From Hemerocallis citrina (taxonomy: Eukaryota; Streptophyta; Magnoliopsida; Asparagales; Asphodelaceae), in NCBI GenBank assembly GCA_017893485.1, contig CM030358.1, forward strand, positions 147,876,363-147,940,362: DNA of 64,000 nt. The letters are read 5' to 3'. Of this stretch, positions 1-12,900 are shown piece after piece. Each line of letters starts with the position of its first letter. The first letter of the stretch is position 1. A program made the position numbers and the translations under genes. The notes under the pieces are model-generated. The model ran no database searches and was not told the DNA's origin. It saw nothing but the letters and a program-made list of their open reading frames with translations.

Positions 1-426
1 GCATACTAAACAAAAATGAACGGAAAAAAAAGGATCAACTGCAAATGCTAATACGGAGGAAAATAAAAGGAGTATCCTGAATTCGGGCAGGTTGGGAAGA
101 CATCTGAGCATATGCAAGTCTAATCAGCAGGTATGGGTTGACTTTTGCCAATGGAGCATATAGTACACTTTTGCATATTTAGTTAAAGTATATGACTAAA
201 TATTGTTGTCTAATTGAGCCATTGTACCACCTCTTCAATCATTCGCCATGTCTCATACCAATGCCTTGTGTCGGTGTCCACACCTGAGCCATAAGTGAGA
301 CACCGTGTTCTTGCTCCTGAGGATAACGTTCTTTCCTTCCCTTGACAAGGAACAAGAACAGCAAGTTCCAATCATTCTACTTCCATTGAGTTTGGGTCCC
401 CGAGGTACATAATTTACGCGGAATTA
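1..426. other. Intronic stretch, no feature recognised
   Basis: AT-rich sequence downstream (on the minus strand) of the last NUA exon I could place. I looked for the next NUA exon on the minus strand and did not find one, so the gene continues beyond the left edge. Confidence 0.5.
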
Positions 427-855
427 TCTATATAATAAAACACAAAGAAAGCTATCAAGTGGCTCTCCTTCAATTCCCAAAAAATCAAAGGCCCAGATCT
501 AACTTTACAAAACATATTTTCCCCCCAAAGGTTTTCCCCAAAACTCAAATTCAAATCTCCCACCCAAAACAACTCCTATATTTTTTTTCCCTCTCTCCCC
601 CTCCCTCTTCTATTCAATAAATTAAAAAAAATAAAAATTTTAAAAACTTGAAAAAGTTTAAAAACTAAAAAAATTAAAATTTTAAGAACTTTAAAATTAA
701 TTCAAAAAAAATCGAAAAAAATCATATAATGTGTTTTTTGCTCTATGTTTGCTACTTCAATTAATTTGCTGGACCTCCAAAACTATTTTATATGATCAAA
801 CAAGCTGCATCGTTCCGAAGACGTGCCGTAGGCACGTGTCAACGGGTAAACCTAG
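427..855 (+). mobile_element. Short non-autonomous Helitron
   Basis: The 429-bp element begins TCTATATAATAAAAC and ends in CTAG, with the 3' hairpin GTGCCGTAGGCAC just upstream. It sits between a host A (426) and T (856), the usual Helitron insertion rule. There is no coding sequence. About 40 bp at the 5' end and 30 bp at the 3' end are shared with the copy at 24503-25025, so both belong to one family. It lies in NUA intron 18. Confidence 0.8.
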
Positions 856-1128
856 TATATTCAGATGATTCAGATGTCAGCTATTACAATATTTTACCAA
901 AAAGACCAGGTGATACTTCATTCTTAAAGGCTTCTTGTATTTCAATGATTTCTTTTAGAAAGATATAACTAACAGCAATCCCTTTACGAATACTAAAAGT
1001 GTCCTCTTTCCACAGATCATTTAAACACACATAAAATAGTCAGCATGTACAATTGCTATGGCATTTTAATGAAGATCAATAACGACCCAAATCTAAGAAC
1101 AGAAACACTAGACTGGTGAGAGACAAAC
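856..1128. other. NUA intron 18, nothing recognised
   Basis: AT-rich intron sequence between the Helitron and the donor of exon 18. No reading frame resembling the next part of NUA is visible on the minus strand. Confidence 0.5.
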
Positions 1129-1207
1129 CTGAAACCGCTTCTGTGCAAACATTACTTGAAGTACGGAATTTTCGTTCTTCTTCATATAATCTCTTGTACA
1201 TTGCAAC
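1129..1207 (-). CDS. NUA: NUA exon 18 (residues 645-671, last in window)
   Basis: 79 bp, VAMYKRLYEEERKFRTSSNV to TEAVS plus one base. Acceptor GTAG, donor GTTTGT. The next exon is outside the window. Confidence 0.93.
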
Positions 1208-3876
1208 CTACGATAACAATCAAACCAGATTTCTCATACTGTAAATTGTGCATAATGCTAACAGGTATTGCAGGTACTTTCCTCTATTTCCAGGCGCAAA
1301 GTGGAATAGGCATGTTCGAAATAAATAAGATGTCAAAGTGTGAAATATTTTGATCAGAACTTACAGAACTATGAAGAGATTCTATCATGCTTGCTTGTTC
1401 CTCGCATCTTTTGTGCACAGCTTCAACCTTAGCTGCTGCCTCGTCAGTAACCTTTTGCAATTGGATATGGAAACCCTCCTGATCATTCAAAGAATTAAAA
1501 GTTCAACAGAGCATATCGTGTGCATGTGCACCAAGGAAAAGAGAATTAATGCCAAATACAAAATCATTGAAATATATTAAAGTGCTACAACATTAAACAG
1601 AAGTTAGCACACACCTTAAGCTCAGCATCCCTTTTCTCTGCTTGAATTGAAAAACTATGCACAAGCCTCCGAAGATGAACATTTTGTTCAATTAACCCAT
1701 TTATGTCCTTAAATGTCAACTGCTCAAAAATATAAAAAATTATTGTCGAAGAGATAGAACTACTTAAAAAAGAAGAGCTACAAAACTAGTTCACAGAAGT
1801 CACTCACAAGTTGATCAGAGATAACTCTCTCAACATCAGTGGCATCAAAAAGATTAGACGGGCTTTGCAGAATAGAGTTAGTAGCTTGAACCTGAGCAAC
1901 ACCTCCACACCGGAGCTGAACATCTTGGCATTCCTTTAGAAGGACTGTTACCTGGAAACGAATGGAAACGAAAATGATGCACTCCTTTATGAAAATTGAA
2001 AAGTGTGTAATTAAGTGGAAGTGCCCAACTCCAACATTATGTCAAAGAACAACATAAGTAACAACATCTTACATAAAGTGGATTTTATTAGTGATTTCCA
2101 AAAGTCAAAACATTTACAGAAAGAAGCGCCAGTGCATATTTCGTTGAAACATATTTCGTTGCACCAGAAAAATGGACAAAATAAATGACCAAGTACCTGA
2201 TTTTGAAGATCATTTATCTCCCTTTCTGCAATATCATACTCCCGCTGTCGCATCTTCAGTTCCGCCTGAAAATAATATTTTAGCACATTCCATGAAAATA
2301 AGATTGGCATAAACAATATAAAATACAGAAGAATTACCTTCAGTGTCCTAATATTGTTGTCAAGATTATCATGTTCAGCAAGTGCCTGCTGCAGTTTCTG
2401 ATCCATTAAAGTGTATGCTTCCACCATCCTTTCATGTTCCGCTGAGAATTTGCATTAGCTTCAGTAGCTGCTCTAAAAGATAATCATCCAAACAAGTCGC
2501 AGGGAAACTATATAGTTCGGTTTATGTGTAGAAAATCACCTCGTTCATCTGCTATCATTGCTAGCTTCTCTTCAATCTCATGAAAAACCTAAAGATATGA
2601 ACTGTGTAAGCAATGGGTGACGTAAAAATAGAAAGAATCTAACAAGGAAAACGTGTTACAAAGACCCAAAATCAAAATAAGGTAAATTAGTCATCAAATG
2701 TTTACTAACAAGATGGAAATATTTTATAACGAAGGGATAGAATGCGACCACACCATTGATAAAGTGTCTTGTGCATGTTTCCGTATCCTTCTCTCATGCA
2801 CAAGGGCATCATTAGTTTCTTGATATTTCTCATACATCTTCGCAAGCTACATACACAAAACAAAGTAATTGAGACAAAAGGGTACGCAAGCTGACCAAAA
2901 TTTTCATTGATAAAAAATGCAAATGACCAAGGGTATGCCATATCTTACACTCCAACCCTCGCGAAGTAGAGAAGTAGCCAATGCAGTCCCCGAGATACCT
3001 ATTGGTATTCTAGGAACAACAATATGACTATTCTCATTTGTAATAGCATGACGAGTGTCCACAATTGATCTGAATCAGTAGTTGCAGTAATAAGAACAAT
3101 AACAGTAAAAATAACTATATATTATATGATAGTCAATATGGTAAAGCCATCATAAGAAACTAGAATCAAACAAAATTGAAAGGACTAGCATATACAACAG
3201 TGCATGAAAAACAATCAAAAATTTGAGTGATTAAGCAGTGAAATAACCGGATTAGAATTGGAAAACTAGTTATTTTAATTATACTACTACTCTACGTGTG
3301 CAATGCAACCTTGTCTTCTTGACAATGAGGAAGTTACGCAGCAAATGGGAACACAGTCCTGGGGAATAAGAGGGAAAGATACACATCCACTTTTTCATGT
3401 CCATTAAGACTTTTAGCAGCTGCTAAAAACATCATTTTGCCAAATCCTCTTCGAAAATAAAACGAAAGTGAAATCTTTGCAACTTGTAATTTTCCATGTT
3501 CATTTAGGTGTTGTGACTTCTAAAAAAAAATATTTTGCCAAAGAAGAGCTCAGGATATATTTTCCATGTAGATAGAAACTTGCCATGTTACCCTGATTGT
3601 TACAAATGACTTCTCTAAAAAGGGTTTGATGTAAGTTTTCCATTTTATTCTATATGTGGTTGTGTTTGTGATAAGGACATCAAATCTGTTTTATATTATT
3701 TTGAGATTAGCTATATGTAGTTTATTTGAAAGATTTGTTTTAGATTTGTTTTGGATTTGTTTTGGATTTGATTTGAGCCTATATATAGGCCGTGAGAATA
3801 ATGAGAAAATATGCTATTCTTATTTTTTTAAATTTGTGTTGAGTGATCGCTCTTCATGTAATACCCCTAAATTCTT

Positions 3877-3932
<56 letters not shown>

Positions 3933-6900
3933 TTGACATTATTATTATTTTGGGTAAAAGGGATATGAGCAACTTGCTCATTTAGTAAATGAGCAATTGA
4001 TTATGTGGCATGCATGCGATTCATTGGACAATTAACCCTTTTAAAGATTGTCCAATCACATGTATGCCACATAATCAATTGCTCATTTACTAAATGAGCA
4101 AGTTGCTCATATCCCTTTTACCTTATTATTTTTTCATACACTACACTATTATTTTTAAGTATGGTTTTTTTTTAAAGAGCCTAATATGTTTTCTTTTAAA
4201 AGCCCAACACCTTCTTTCTTAAGCCCAATCCAATAAGATTTAGGGCTTAAGTGCAATTAAATAAAGTTTGAGGGGTTATGTGCAAAAGTGGGGGACACCT
4301 AAGCATTCTACACCCTTCCACACTTCTCTCCTTCTCTCTTTTTCTTTCTTTCTGCAGACAGCCAGCAGCTGCAGCCTTTTCTTTTCCCCCTTTTTCTATA
4401 TATACATGTGTATTAACTCCAATTACTACTACTACTACTCACTACTACCTTACTACTACTACACCTCTCTCTCTCTTTCTCCTTACTGCCGACAGCAGCA
4501 GCAACTTTCTTTTCTTCTCCCTTTTTCTATATATTTACTACTACTTGCTACTACTTTAACTACTACTACTTACTACTATTACTACTACTTTACTACTTCT
4601 TCAACAACTACTACTACCTACTACTTCTTCAACTACTACTATATATTACTACTATTACTACTTACTGCTACTGCTAATACTACAACTTCTACTACAACTT
4701 CTACTACTACTGTTCCTACTACTTAGTTACTACTACTAATATACTACTTCAACTATTACTACTACTGACTACAACTAATTCACTACTCCTACTCTTACTA
4801 CCTACTACTCCTACTACTACTATACTACTTTACTACTACTACTTTTGATTGGAGCAAGAAGTCAAGAAGAATCAAGGTGCAAGGAGGAGAAGTAGCAACT
4901 TCAAGCTTGCAAACAATCAAAGTGGGTATTCTTCATACCTCTTGTGTTACTATTATTATTATTTTTCTTCATATATGGAATGAATGATTGATGTTTGCTA
5001 GAGATTGTAGTGAGTGTTTACTTGTGTGAATTTTATATGCATAAATATACTAGTGAATAAATAAAGATTTGTTCTTTGTGTTAAGAATGATAGTATAAGT
5101 GTAAAGATGTGATTTTGTGATGTCTTGTGCGGTAAATGTCTAATTAGTGAATTGTTTAATTAAATTTTCATGTTTGAATGCTTAAAGTCCTTATGATTAG
5201 TAAGTTAGTATCTTGATTAGTAAATAAGCTACTAGCATTGTACTAATAATGTTAGTAAGCTTAGTTGAAATGATTAGTAAGTTAGTAAGTTAATATGTTA
5301 GTATGGTAGTGAATTAGTAGAATAGAATGCTAGAATACCATGATAGTGAGAAGTTAGAAAGTTAGAAATGTAGACTTGACCTCGTAGTAACCCAATTGCT
5401 AACCAATTGTTTATGGTTAGTAAACATACATTGTTCGTAAACTACTAATTTTGTGTTAGTAAGCTACTAACATTGTATTAGTAAGCTACTAATGAGTTAG
5501 TAAGCTTAGTTATAATGTAGTAGAAAAGATTACTCCTCGAATGCTTAAATTGATGTGATTGCATGAAATGACACACTTGTAGTAATATGCTTAGTGGTTG
5601 TAGTTGCATGCTTAGCTAATTAGAAACTCATGATAAAGTTGAGCAGATTGTAGTAAAGAACTATTGGTTGCATAGGAGAGATTGTAGGCATGAATACGGT
5701 GATTGATGGAATACTGTATGCTTGTGTATGCGGGTATGCATACTTGAATATTTACATATGGTAATGTTTTGTGCACATTGAGTGCACTAGTGTGGTGCAT
5801 GTTGGGCCAACCTCTTAGCATGATTGGAAGCTAAGTTGAACCCAATTAACTCTAGATGAGACTTGTTGAGATTCAACTAGGTTGGATTCACTTTGAACCT
5901 AGTTAGTGATATTTTATTGTGATATTTTATTGTAAATGTGAACAATAAGACCTTGAGTACTAATGTTTTCACCTAGAAACCAAGTGGTGATTAATGAAGG
6001 AATTAAGCGGTGTTAGATGAAATACGGTTATGCATGGGTATGTATATAATCAATGCATACTTATATGCGTACTTGTTGTGAAGTGTGGTGCACATTGAGT
6101 GCACTAGTTTGGTGCATGTGTAGGTCAACTCTTAGCATGATTGGAGGCTAGGTTGAACCCTAACTAAATCAAGATGAGACTTGTTGAGTTGATGAATTGA
6201 GAAATTAAACTAGGATAATTGGTAAGGACAGACACTAGTTGGGCGTTGTACTCTCCTGTCAAGGGGACACGTGCGGCGTGGTCTCGTCTAGGACACGTGC
6301 GACGTGGTCTCGTCTATTCATTTATGGGATTTAGTGATAAGGACTGTATGGTGGAAGTTAGGGGATGGACCTTCCAAATCCACCTAAGGTTCTATATTGT
6401 TTAATGCGAACAGAGAGCAGAGCAGGGCTCTAGGACTCTTGGTGGAGCAGGTAGGACCTGCAGGATCACCTTTATGTTCGTAACAACTTTTGGGTAAAGT
6501 CTGGGAGTAGCGTAGAACCACAGGGACCGGGCGGAGTATGACCGGAGAGTGGCGTAGGACCACAGGGTCTCGGCATACATAATGGCATAACCAATGATTC
6601 AGACTGCAGCGACGGAACTAGACCGAGCGACTGCAATCTTACCAGTCACTCGATGAATGTCAGAAACAGGAAAGAGTACAAAAGTAGGATGCATGGCGAG
6701 GGATTGAACCCTACCATCTGGAGAATACGAACTCGATTTGGGAAGTATGTAGTATGGGATGCATTCGTTTCCAAATCAAATTTGCATTAGATTAAGAGCA
6801 TGGTGTGCATATGAATTGTGCATTAGAATCTAGATCATGACATACACCGACACTTGTGTTTTGACTTTCACATTTTTCTTCTGCATCAAATATTGATTGT

Positions 6901-9900
6901 TGAGAATTTTAGAGATTGTGGTTTTCATCCGCGTTGCGTCAGTTGTATTCAACTGATGTGCCCACAGTTTGCTAATGCAAGATCGCTGATCGTGGAGCAG
7001 GGGACTCGAGCTGCGGAAAGCATCCAAATGAAAGATATAGTTTTCTTGCGCAATGTAAGTTTCTAATTTCTTGTAATTTTTCTGTATTGTGTACTCATTG
7101 AAGTAAAGATTCTGGGTAAGTATCACGAGCTCCCAGTGTGTGGAACTCGGGGCGCTACACTTCATCCCTCTTTATGTGTGAGGCAATTGAGATACAATTT
7201 TAGAGTTTGTGATAAACTCTAAAACTACCCCAAATCCCCAAATTAGAAAAAAAAAAAGAAAAAAAACCCAAAACTTACTCTAATCCCCTCAGCCGTCATC
7301 CCCTACCCCCAACCTTCTCTTCTTCCCATCTGCCTTCGAAACCCAAACCCAACCGCCCACAGCACCACCCTCATCGCCACCACCACTGCCTATTGCCATC
7401 GTCGACCACCACTCCCATCACCCCTCGTCACCCTCATCCATCGACACCCGAAGTCGAACTGCACCCATCGACACCCGAAGTCGATCTCCTGCACCTGTCG
7501 ACCACTGCCTCCCTCTGCCCCGGTCAACACCGTCCCCGGTCTTCTCTTCACCGCCGCTCACCCCCATCACCTCCTTGTCGCCTCGTCAACCATCACCGCA
7601 GCTCCTCGCCGTTGTTGCTGCACTTCCCCGCACGACCACTGCAGCCCCTTCTCCAAACCACTACACCCCCCCGACGCCAGCAATCCCGGCAGTTCTTCCC
7701 CTCTCTGCCATCATCCAATGCAGATCAACTGTGTTTGGGTAGAATCCAGATTCAAATCCAGCAGCATCGTAACAGTGTCTACGAACCCAGTAACTTCTTT
7801 CCATTCTCATTTATTTGTGATATCATCTATCGTCCCTAGATAATTATTTGATTAAGCTGTCGTCCACAAATATTGAAAGTGTGCTTCTACTTGCCTATTA
7901 GTGTACAAATCTTTATTGAATATCTTACATGCTAAGAACGATTAAGTATTACTATTGATTAATAGGATTGAACTTTTAATTGGGCTTGTTAAACTATTTC
8001 ACATCTTGAAAATCCATCAAACCAATTAATAGTTATAATTTCTAACTGAATCTGCATTGCGAGTTGGTAAATTTAATCCTTTAAAATTCTTGAAAATTCT
8101 TTATTTATGGTTAAGTTTACATCAGTTTGTTTATAAGATAAAACTACAAGGTTGTGAAAGACGATTTCCTTTCCCTTACAAAATTTGCAATAGGAGAATA
8201 GAAGTAATTGTCTTCTCTTCTGTTTATATTCCTATTAAACAAAAAATAATGTTGACATGTTGAATTAAGGGTCTGCTTTGAATTACTTTCTTAAATAAAA
8301 TATGTGCTCTACCCTCTCTTACCAACCTATCAACCCATCAGTCTGCATAAATGCTTGCTATGCATGTTACTAGGTATTACTGTTTGGTATGTGCCTAAAA
8401 AAATGAGTTTCCTAATGGCATTTTTATAATAAAATTATATTTTGGAAAATTAATATTCTGGGAAAGTTAGACAAAAGGGTCTTTTTGAATATTCCAAGAC
8501 TCCTTTCTAGTTATAGTATAGATAATACTAAGTAAGGGCTAACAGACTAAGCTGCTAAACATATACTTCTTGAAATAATAGTAGTTCATTATGTTTGAAA
8601 ACTAAAAAATATATAAGCAAGTTTGCACAGCATATCTATTAGGACTTTCCAGAATTATGATTGACAAGTTATTGTATTCTGTTGCTCAGATTTACCCTTA
8701 TAATATGTTTTAAGGCTAATAATATACAGGAGTTATACACACACTACAAAAGTTTCCAATATTTATAACTAGTATATTACTCTCTCGGTTATATAAAGTT
8801 TTCATACAAAGGACAACTGACGTTTATCAGAAATATTTTACTGTGATTTCTACTAATACTAGATATTAAGCAAACGATTAATACATGGATGGTTAATATA
8901 GAAATTTAGTGCCACACAAATAACAACCAGAACCAACAGAATTGAATTAAGCTGAGGTATGAGTAGAAAGATGTACAAATTATCTGGACTTAAATTAGCG
9001 CTGAAACCAGAGATAGGATGAAGGCTCAATTCATTAGCCTTCCTTGTGTTTTCAATTTCAGTTTCATACTTTTCAAGCTTCTCTCTTAAGTCTACAGCCT
9101 CCTGCATAAAATACAAATTAATCCATGTCAGCAAGATAATATAGCCGCAAAAGGCTTGCTTACATGGAAACACAACCATATAGCTCAGATCCAAAATATA
9201 ACTACGACGTGGTGAAACATATATAGATAAAAAAGAACAGGGCAAAGATCTTCTTAGGAAACCCTGCCCTGACCTTTAAAATGAAGAAAAGAAACATCAT
9301 AGGTTTTCCCTTGGCTGACATGAGCAAGATAATTAAATACCTTCTCCAGATCTTTCTTGACAGATAATTCCTTTTCAAGTTTATCCTTGTAATCTTTTTC
9401 AGTTTGGCTCAAATGAGTCTGCAATGGAGAAAAAAAACAAATACAATGTGGTCGAAATAAACAAGTTCCCAGAAACTGATCTAGAAGAAAATATCCAAAC
9501 CTCCAGTGCTTTAATGACACCCTCAAGCTCCCCTGCCTTTCTGGACCATTCCTCCGAGCTGGCTTTGTAAAGTTCAACAAGCTTGCTAACCTATTCATTA
9601 TTGAGAAATTTATTTTTAAGAAAAACAGAAAACCACAACAATAAAATAAATAAGAAAAATCTGTTTCTTTTTGTTGACTCAGAAGAATATCTTATATATA
9701 CTATGTGATTGTTAAAGCATAAATCATAATTAAATCAGTCAAGCAAAGCAAAAGAAAAGTACATATATTGATAGCAAACAAGTGCTAGCTAAGAAGTGTA
9801 AGTTCCCAAACTAAATAAGTTAATAGGCCAAACATGGAAGCAATCTTTAATATATTGTTCAATAATACCTTATTCCTACAGCCACTTATCCCAAATAAGA

Positions 9901-12900
9901 TAATAAGAAATAGATAGAAAAATCAAAGTCTCGTTGATGAGGACATCTTTCCTGTTTAGTTTATTTCAGTACCATTTTTGTTTCTGGCAATTATAGCCGT
10001 ATGTAATCTTTTTGTATTTTTTTAGATTTTGAGAATATTTTGGAGATGTGCATCAAGATGTATTTTGAGCCTATTTAAAGGCCTTGAGATGAATGAGAAG
10101 ATATGCCATTATTGATTAAAAAAAATCTGTGTTGAGTTTTTGCTCTTCCTCCTTCTCCTTTGTGTGATACAACTGAGATCTAATTAGGATTTGTGATAAA
10201 TCCTAATACAATTTTAGAGTTAGTGATTAACTCTAGAATCTACCTCCAAATTAAAAACAATTCCCCAAATAAACTCAAACCCTAATCCCTAATCCCCAAA
10301 ATCCAAAACCTACTCTTCATCTACAGCCGCTTCCCCTCTCCTTCATCTTCTCCATCTTCTTCCTTACCCCAATCCAGATCCTAAAGGACCCATCTCCCGT
10401 TCCGTCGCCACCCAACTCCCCTACCACCGCCATCGACCTCGACAACGCCCCGCTTTCCCGCTCTCACGCCGTCGCCCGCAACCCTCTCTCCCCGTCGACC
10501 CCCCGCGACCAAATCCCTCACCCCAAACGCCGTCGCCTCCTTCCTCCTCCACTCCCGACCCCAAATCCTCTTTTCCGAACCCCACCAAACTCCAACCCAT
10601 TAATCCACTCCATCGACAACCACCACTGCTTCCCCCTCCTTGCAACCAGCGTCATCCCGACGCCGACCACCCCGTCGCACCTCGCCGACGCCGCCACCAA
10701 CCCGCCGGCGATCAGACCTGCCAACCACGTGGGCTTCGTTGCTGCCTTTCCTCACTGCGTTGCTGTGTTCTTTGTTGCTGCCCAACAACGAGATCTACGC
10801 TGGTTTTCTACACATTCGGTATACTCTTTCCACTAGTAATATTTGTGTTCTACTGCCCTATTATCTAGTATATTATCTAATTTTCCTGTCGTCTACTAAA
10901 TAACTGAGATTGAGTGTTCCACATGCTAGAGTAGAGTACGAATCAGTATTGAACTTATTACTTGCTAAACACGTAGGGATTTACTTATTGATTGTAAGGT
11001 GGAATTATTAATTGGGACTGTTACACTTGATTCAATTCTTGAAAACTCATCACACCTGTTAACTGTTAAAATTTCCAACTTAGATCCGCACTTTTATGTT
11101 GGTAAAATTAACCCATTAAGATTCTTGGAAATTCTCTATATTAGGGATGGTTTTACATCATTTTGGTATCAGAGCGAATGTTCTTAAAACCCTAGTTCTT
11201 GCATCGTAGGCATCAATTTTGCATTCATTTAGGATTGTTTAGTCTTTTATTTTATTTTGTCTTTCTTTCTTTTATTTTAGGTCATTTCAGATTCATTAAA
11301 AAAAAATTAGGACACACACGACCCCTAGTTTCCACTTTTAGTGAATGCGTCTTCGCAGCACCATCACAGATCCTGAAGAGCCTTTCCTATCCTTTTCCAA
11401 TCACCCAATTAGGAACCCTAGACTCACCAGACCTGAAATGGACAACCCTGATATCTCCGCTACCCTAGCTGCCATCCAAGCAACTCTTGCCAATATCAAT
11501 CAGAGGCTTTGAGAAAGTGGAGTTAAATCAAACCATTGTCCCTGAGCTTCATGCCCATCGTCAGATCCCTCAAGGGAATGTTCATGACGATCGACGTCAA
11601 GAACGTGATCCTGACGAACAATATAAAAAGAACGTTAAGGCGGACGTTCCCCAGTTTGAAGGCCACATGGAACCCCAAGCTTACCTCGATTAGATTCGTG
11701 CCATGGACCACTACTTTGTGTGGTTTGACATGAGCGAAGCCCTGAAAGTTAAATTTGCCACTATGAAATTAACGGGTAAAGCTCAACAACACTGGACCAA
11801 TCTTGAACATGCTCGCAGAGGCCGAGACCTGACACCCATAGCCACTTGGGAGGCCATGAAAGAGAAGCTTACTGAGAGATATGTACCATTATCGTTCCAT
11901 ACCCGATTGCTAGATTCATAGAACCAACTTTATCAAGGAAGTAAATCCACACAAGAATATGTTGATAAATTTGATGACTTCCTTATTCGGTGCAATGCTT
12001 TAGGTAAAGAGAGTAAAGAACAAACTCTCTCTAGGTTCAGGGCTAGATTACGAGTCGATCTGAGGAATGAGCTAATTCATAGAAATGTGGACTCAATAGC
12101 AGCAGCCTACGCTCTAGTCCTCGATATGGATTCTCTTAAAGCTAGTTCCCATTACAAGTCCAGCGATTCGATGGATCATTCCTCTAAAATGAATCCTCCT
12201 GACCCCTCTAGACCTGAGCACTCCTCTCCTCAGTACCCTAACAAGTCTTACCCAAATAAACATACTTCAAATTCCTATTCACTTAGAAATACCAATACGG
12301 GTAAGAACACTGAAAGAGACTATTCTAAGATTGATCCTCTCACTAAGTGCTATAAATGTAAGGGATACGGCCATGTTGCTAGCAACTGTCCTAGTCCAAG
12401 TAGGATCAATAGAGTAGAGGGTACCGCAGTCATCGCTGATGAGCCCGACAATGGGTTTACCTATGAACCTAATATAAGTAATGACTTTGATGAAAAAGAG
12501 GATGACCAGTCTCTCAGTTGTATTCAGCCTATCCAGTCACCTTCATTGAGTATACCTGAGTCACCCAGTCCTTCCCAAGTCACTTGGCAACCCATCGATT
12601 TTACCCCTGTGTTAGAACATCACAAAGTCATAGAGTCTGCACCCACATTTGCATATAATATTCATGACTTACATAGAAAAATTTTCAAGGAACTTAACGA
12701 GAATAATTTTAACTACAAGTTAATAGCAGATACTAAAAAGAAATTTATAACTTTTGATATTGGTGACGAAGTGATGGTTCGGATTCATCCGGAACGGTTT
12801 CCTGTTGGACCTGTTAAGAACTTGAACATACGTGCTGCAGGTCCATTTAAGATTCTACAGACAATCAATGATAATACCTATGTCGTTGACCTTCCTGAAG

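Larger units (their letters stand above)
3857..7159 (+). mobile_element. 3.3 kb solo-LTR-like element, TGTAATACCCC...GGGGCGCTACA
   Basis: Starts TGTAATACCCC and ends GGGGCGCTACA. It is flanked by the 5-bp duplication CTTCA (3852-3856 and 7160-7164), which shows it inserted into the older LTR. It has no open frame with retroelement similarity and no PBS or PPT at its edges, so it behaves like a large solo LTR. It shares with 36093-39539 and 55124-58023 the same ends and an internal GGATTGAACCCTA...ATGGGATGCAT block. It contains a MITE (3953-4122), a (TA)n tract and a long (TAC)n tract. Confidence 0.75.
3627..8124 (+). mobile_element. Divergent solo LTR of the intron-6 chromovirus family, split by a 3.3 kb insertion
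   Basis: The two outer parts (about 3627-3856 and 7165-8124) align by eye in the same order with the LTR at 9935-11160. Shared pieces are the TGATG start, the GAGCCTATATATAGGCC promoter-like segment, the TGTGTTGAG segment, the CT-rich middle and the TTTACATCA end. There is no gag or PBS-linked internal sequence, so it is a solo LTR, older and much more diverged than the intron-6 pair. No clean target duplication is left. Confidence 0.6.

Noticed and set aside
4268..4726. 152-codon Tyr/Thr-rich plus-strand frame
   Set aside because: It is a translation of the (TAC)n tract.
7393..7839. 148-codon Pro/Ser/His-rich open frame on the plus strand
   Set aside because: It lies in the CT-rich part of the divergent LTR, and the matching part of the other LTRs has similar accidental frames on both strands.
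8977..9008. Exon 9 ending at the GTTTCA donor (9007)
   Set aside because: It would leave one base over, while exon 10 needs two bases from exon 9 to stay in frame; the GTACAT donor at 8976 fits.
10421..10788. Overlapping Gly/Arg-rich minus-strand frames, repeated at 14259-14623
   Set aside because: These are the reverse strand of the GC-rich LTR middle. Both LTR copies have them, and they follow base composition rather than codon structure.
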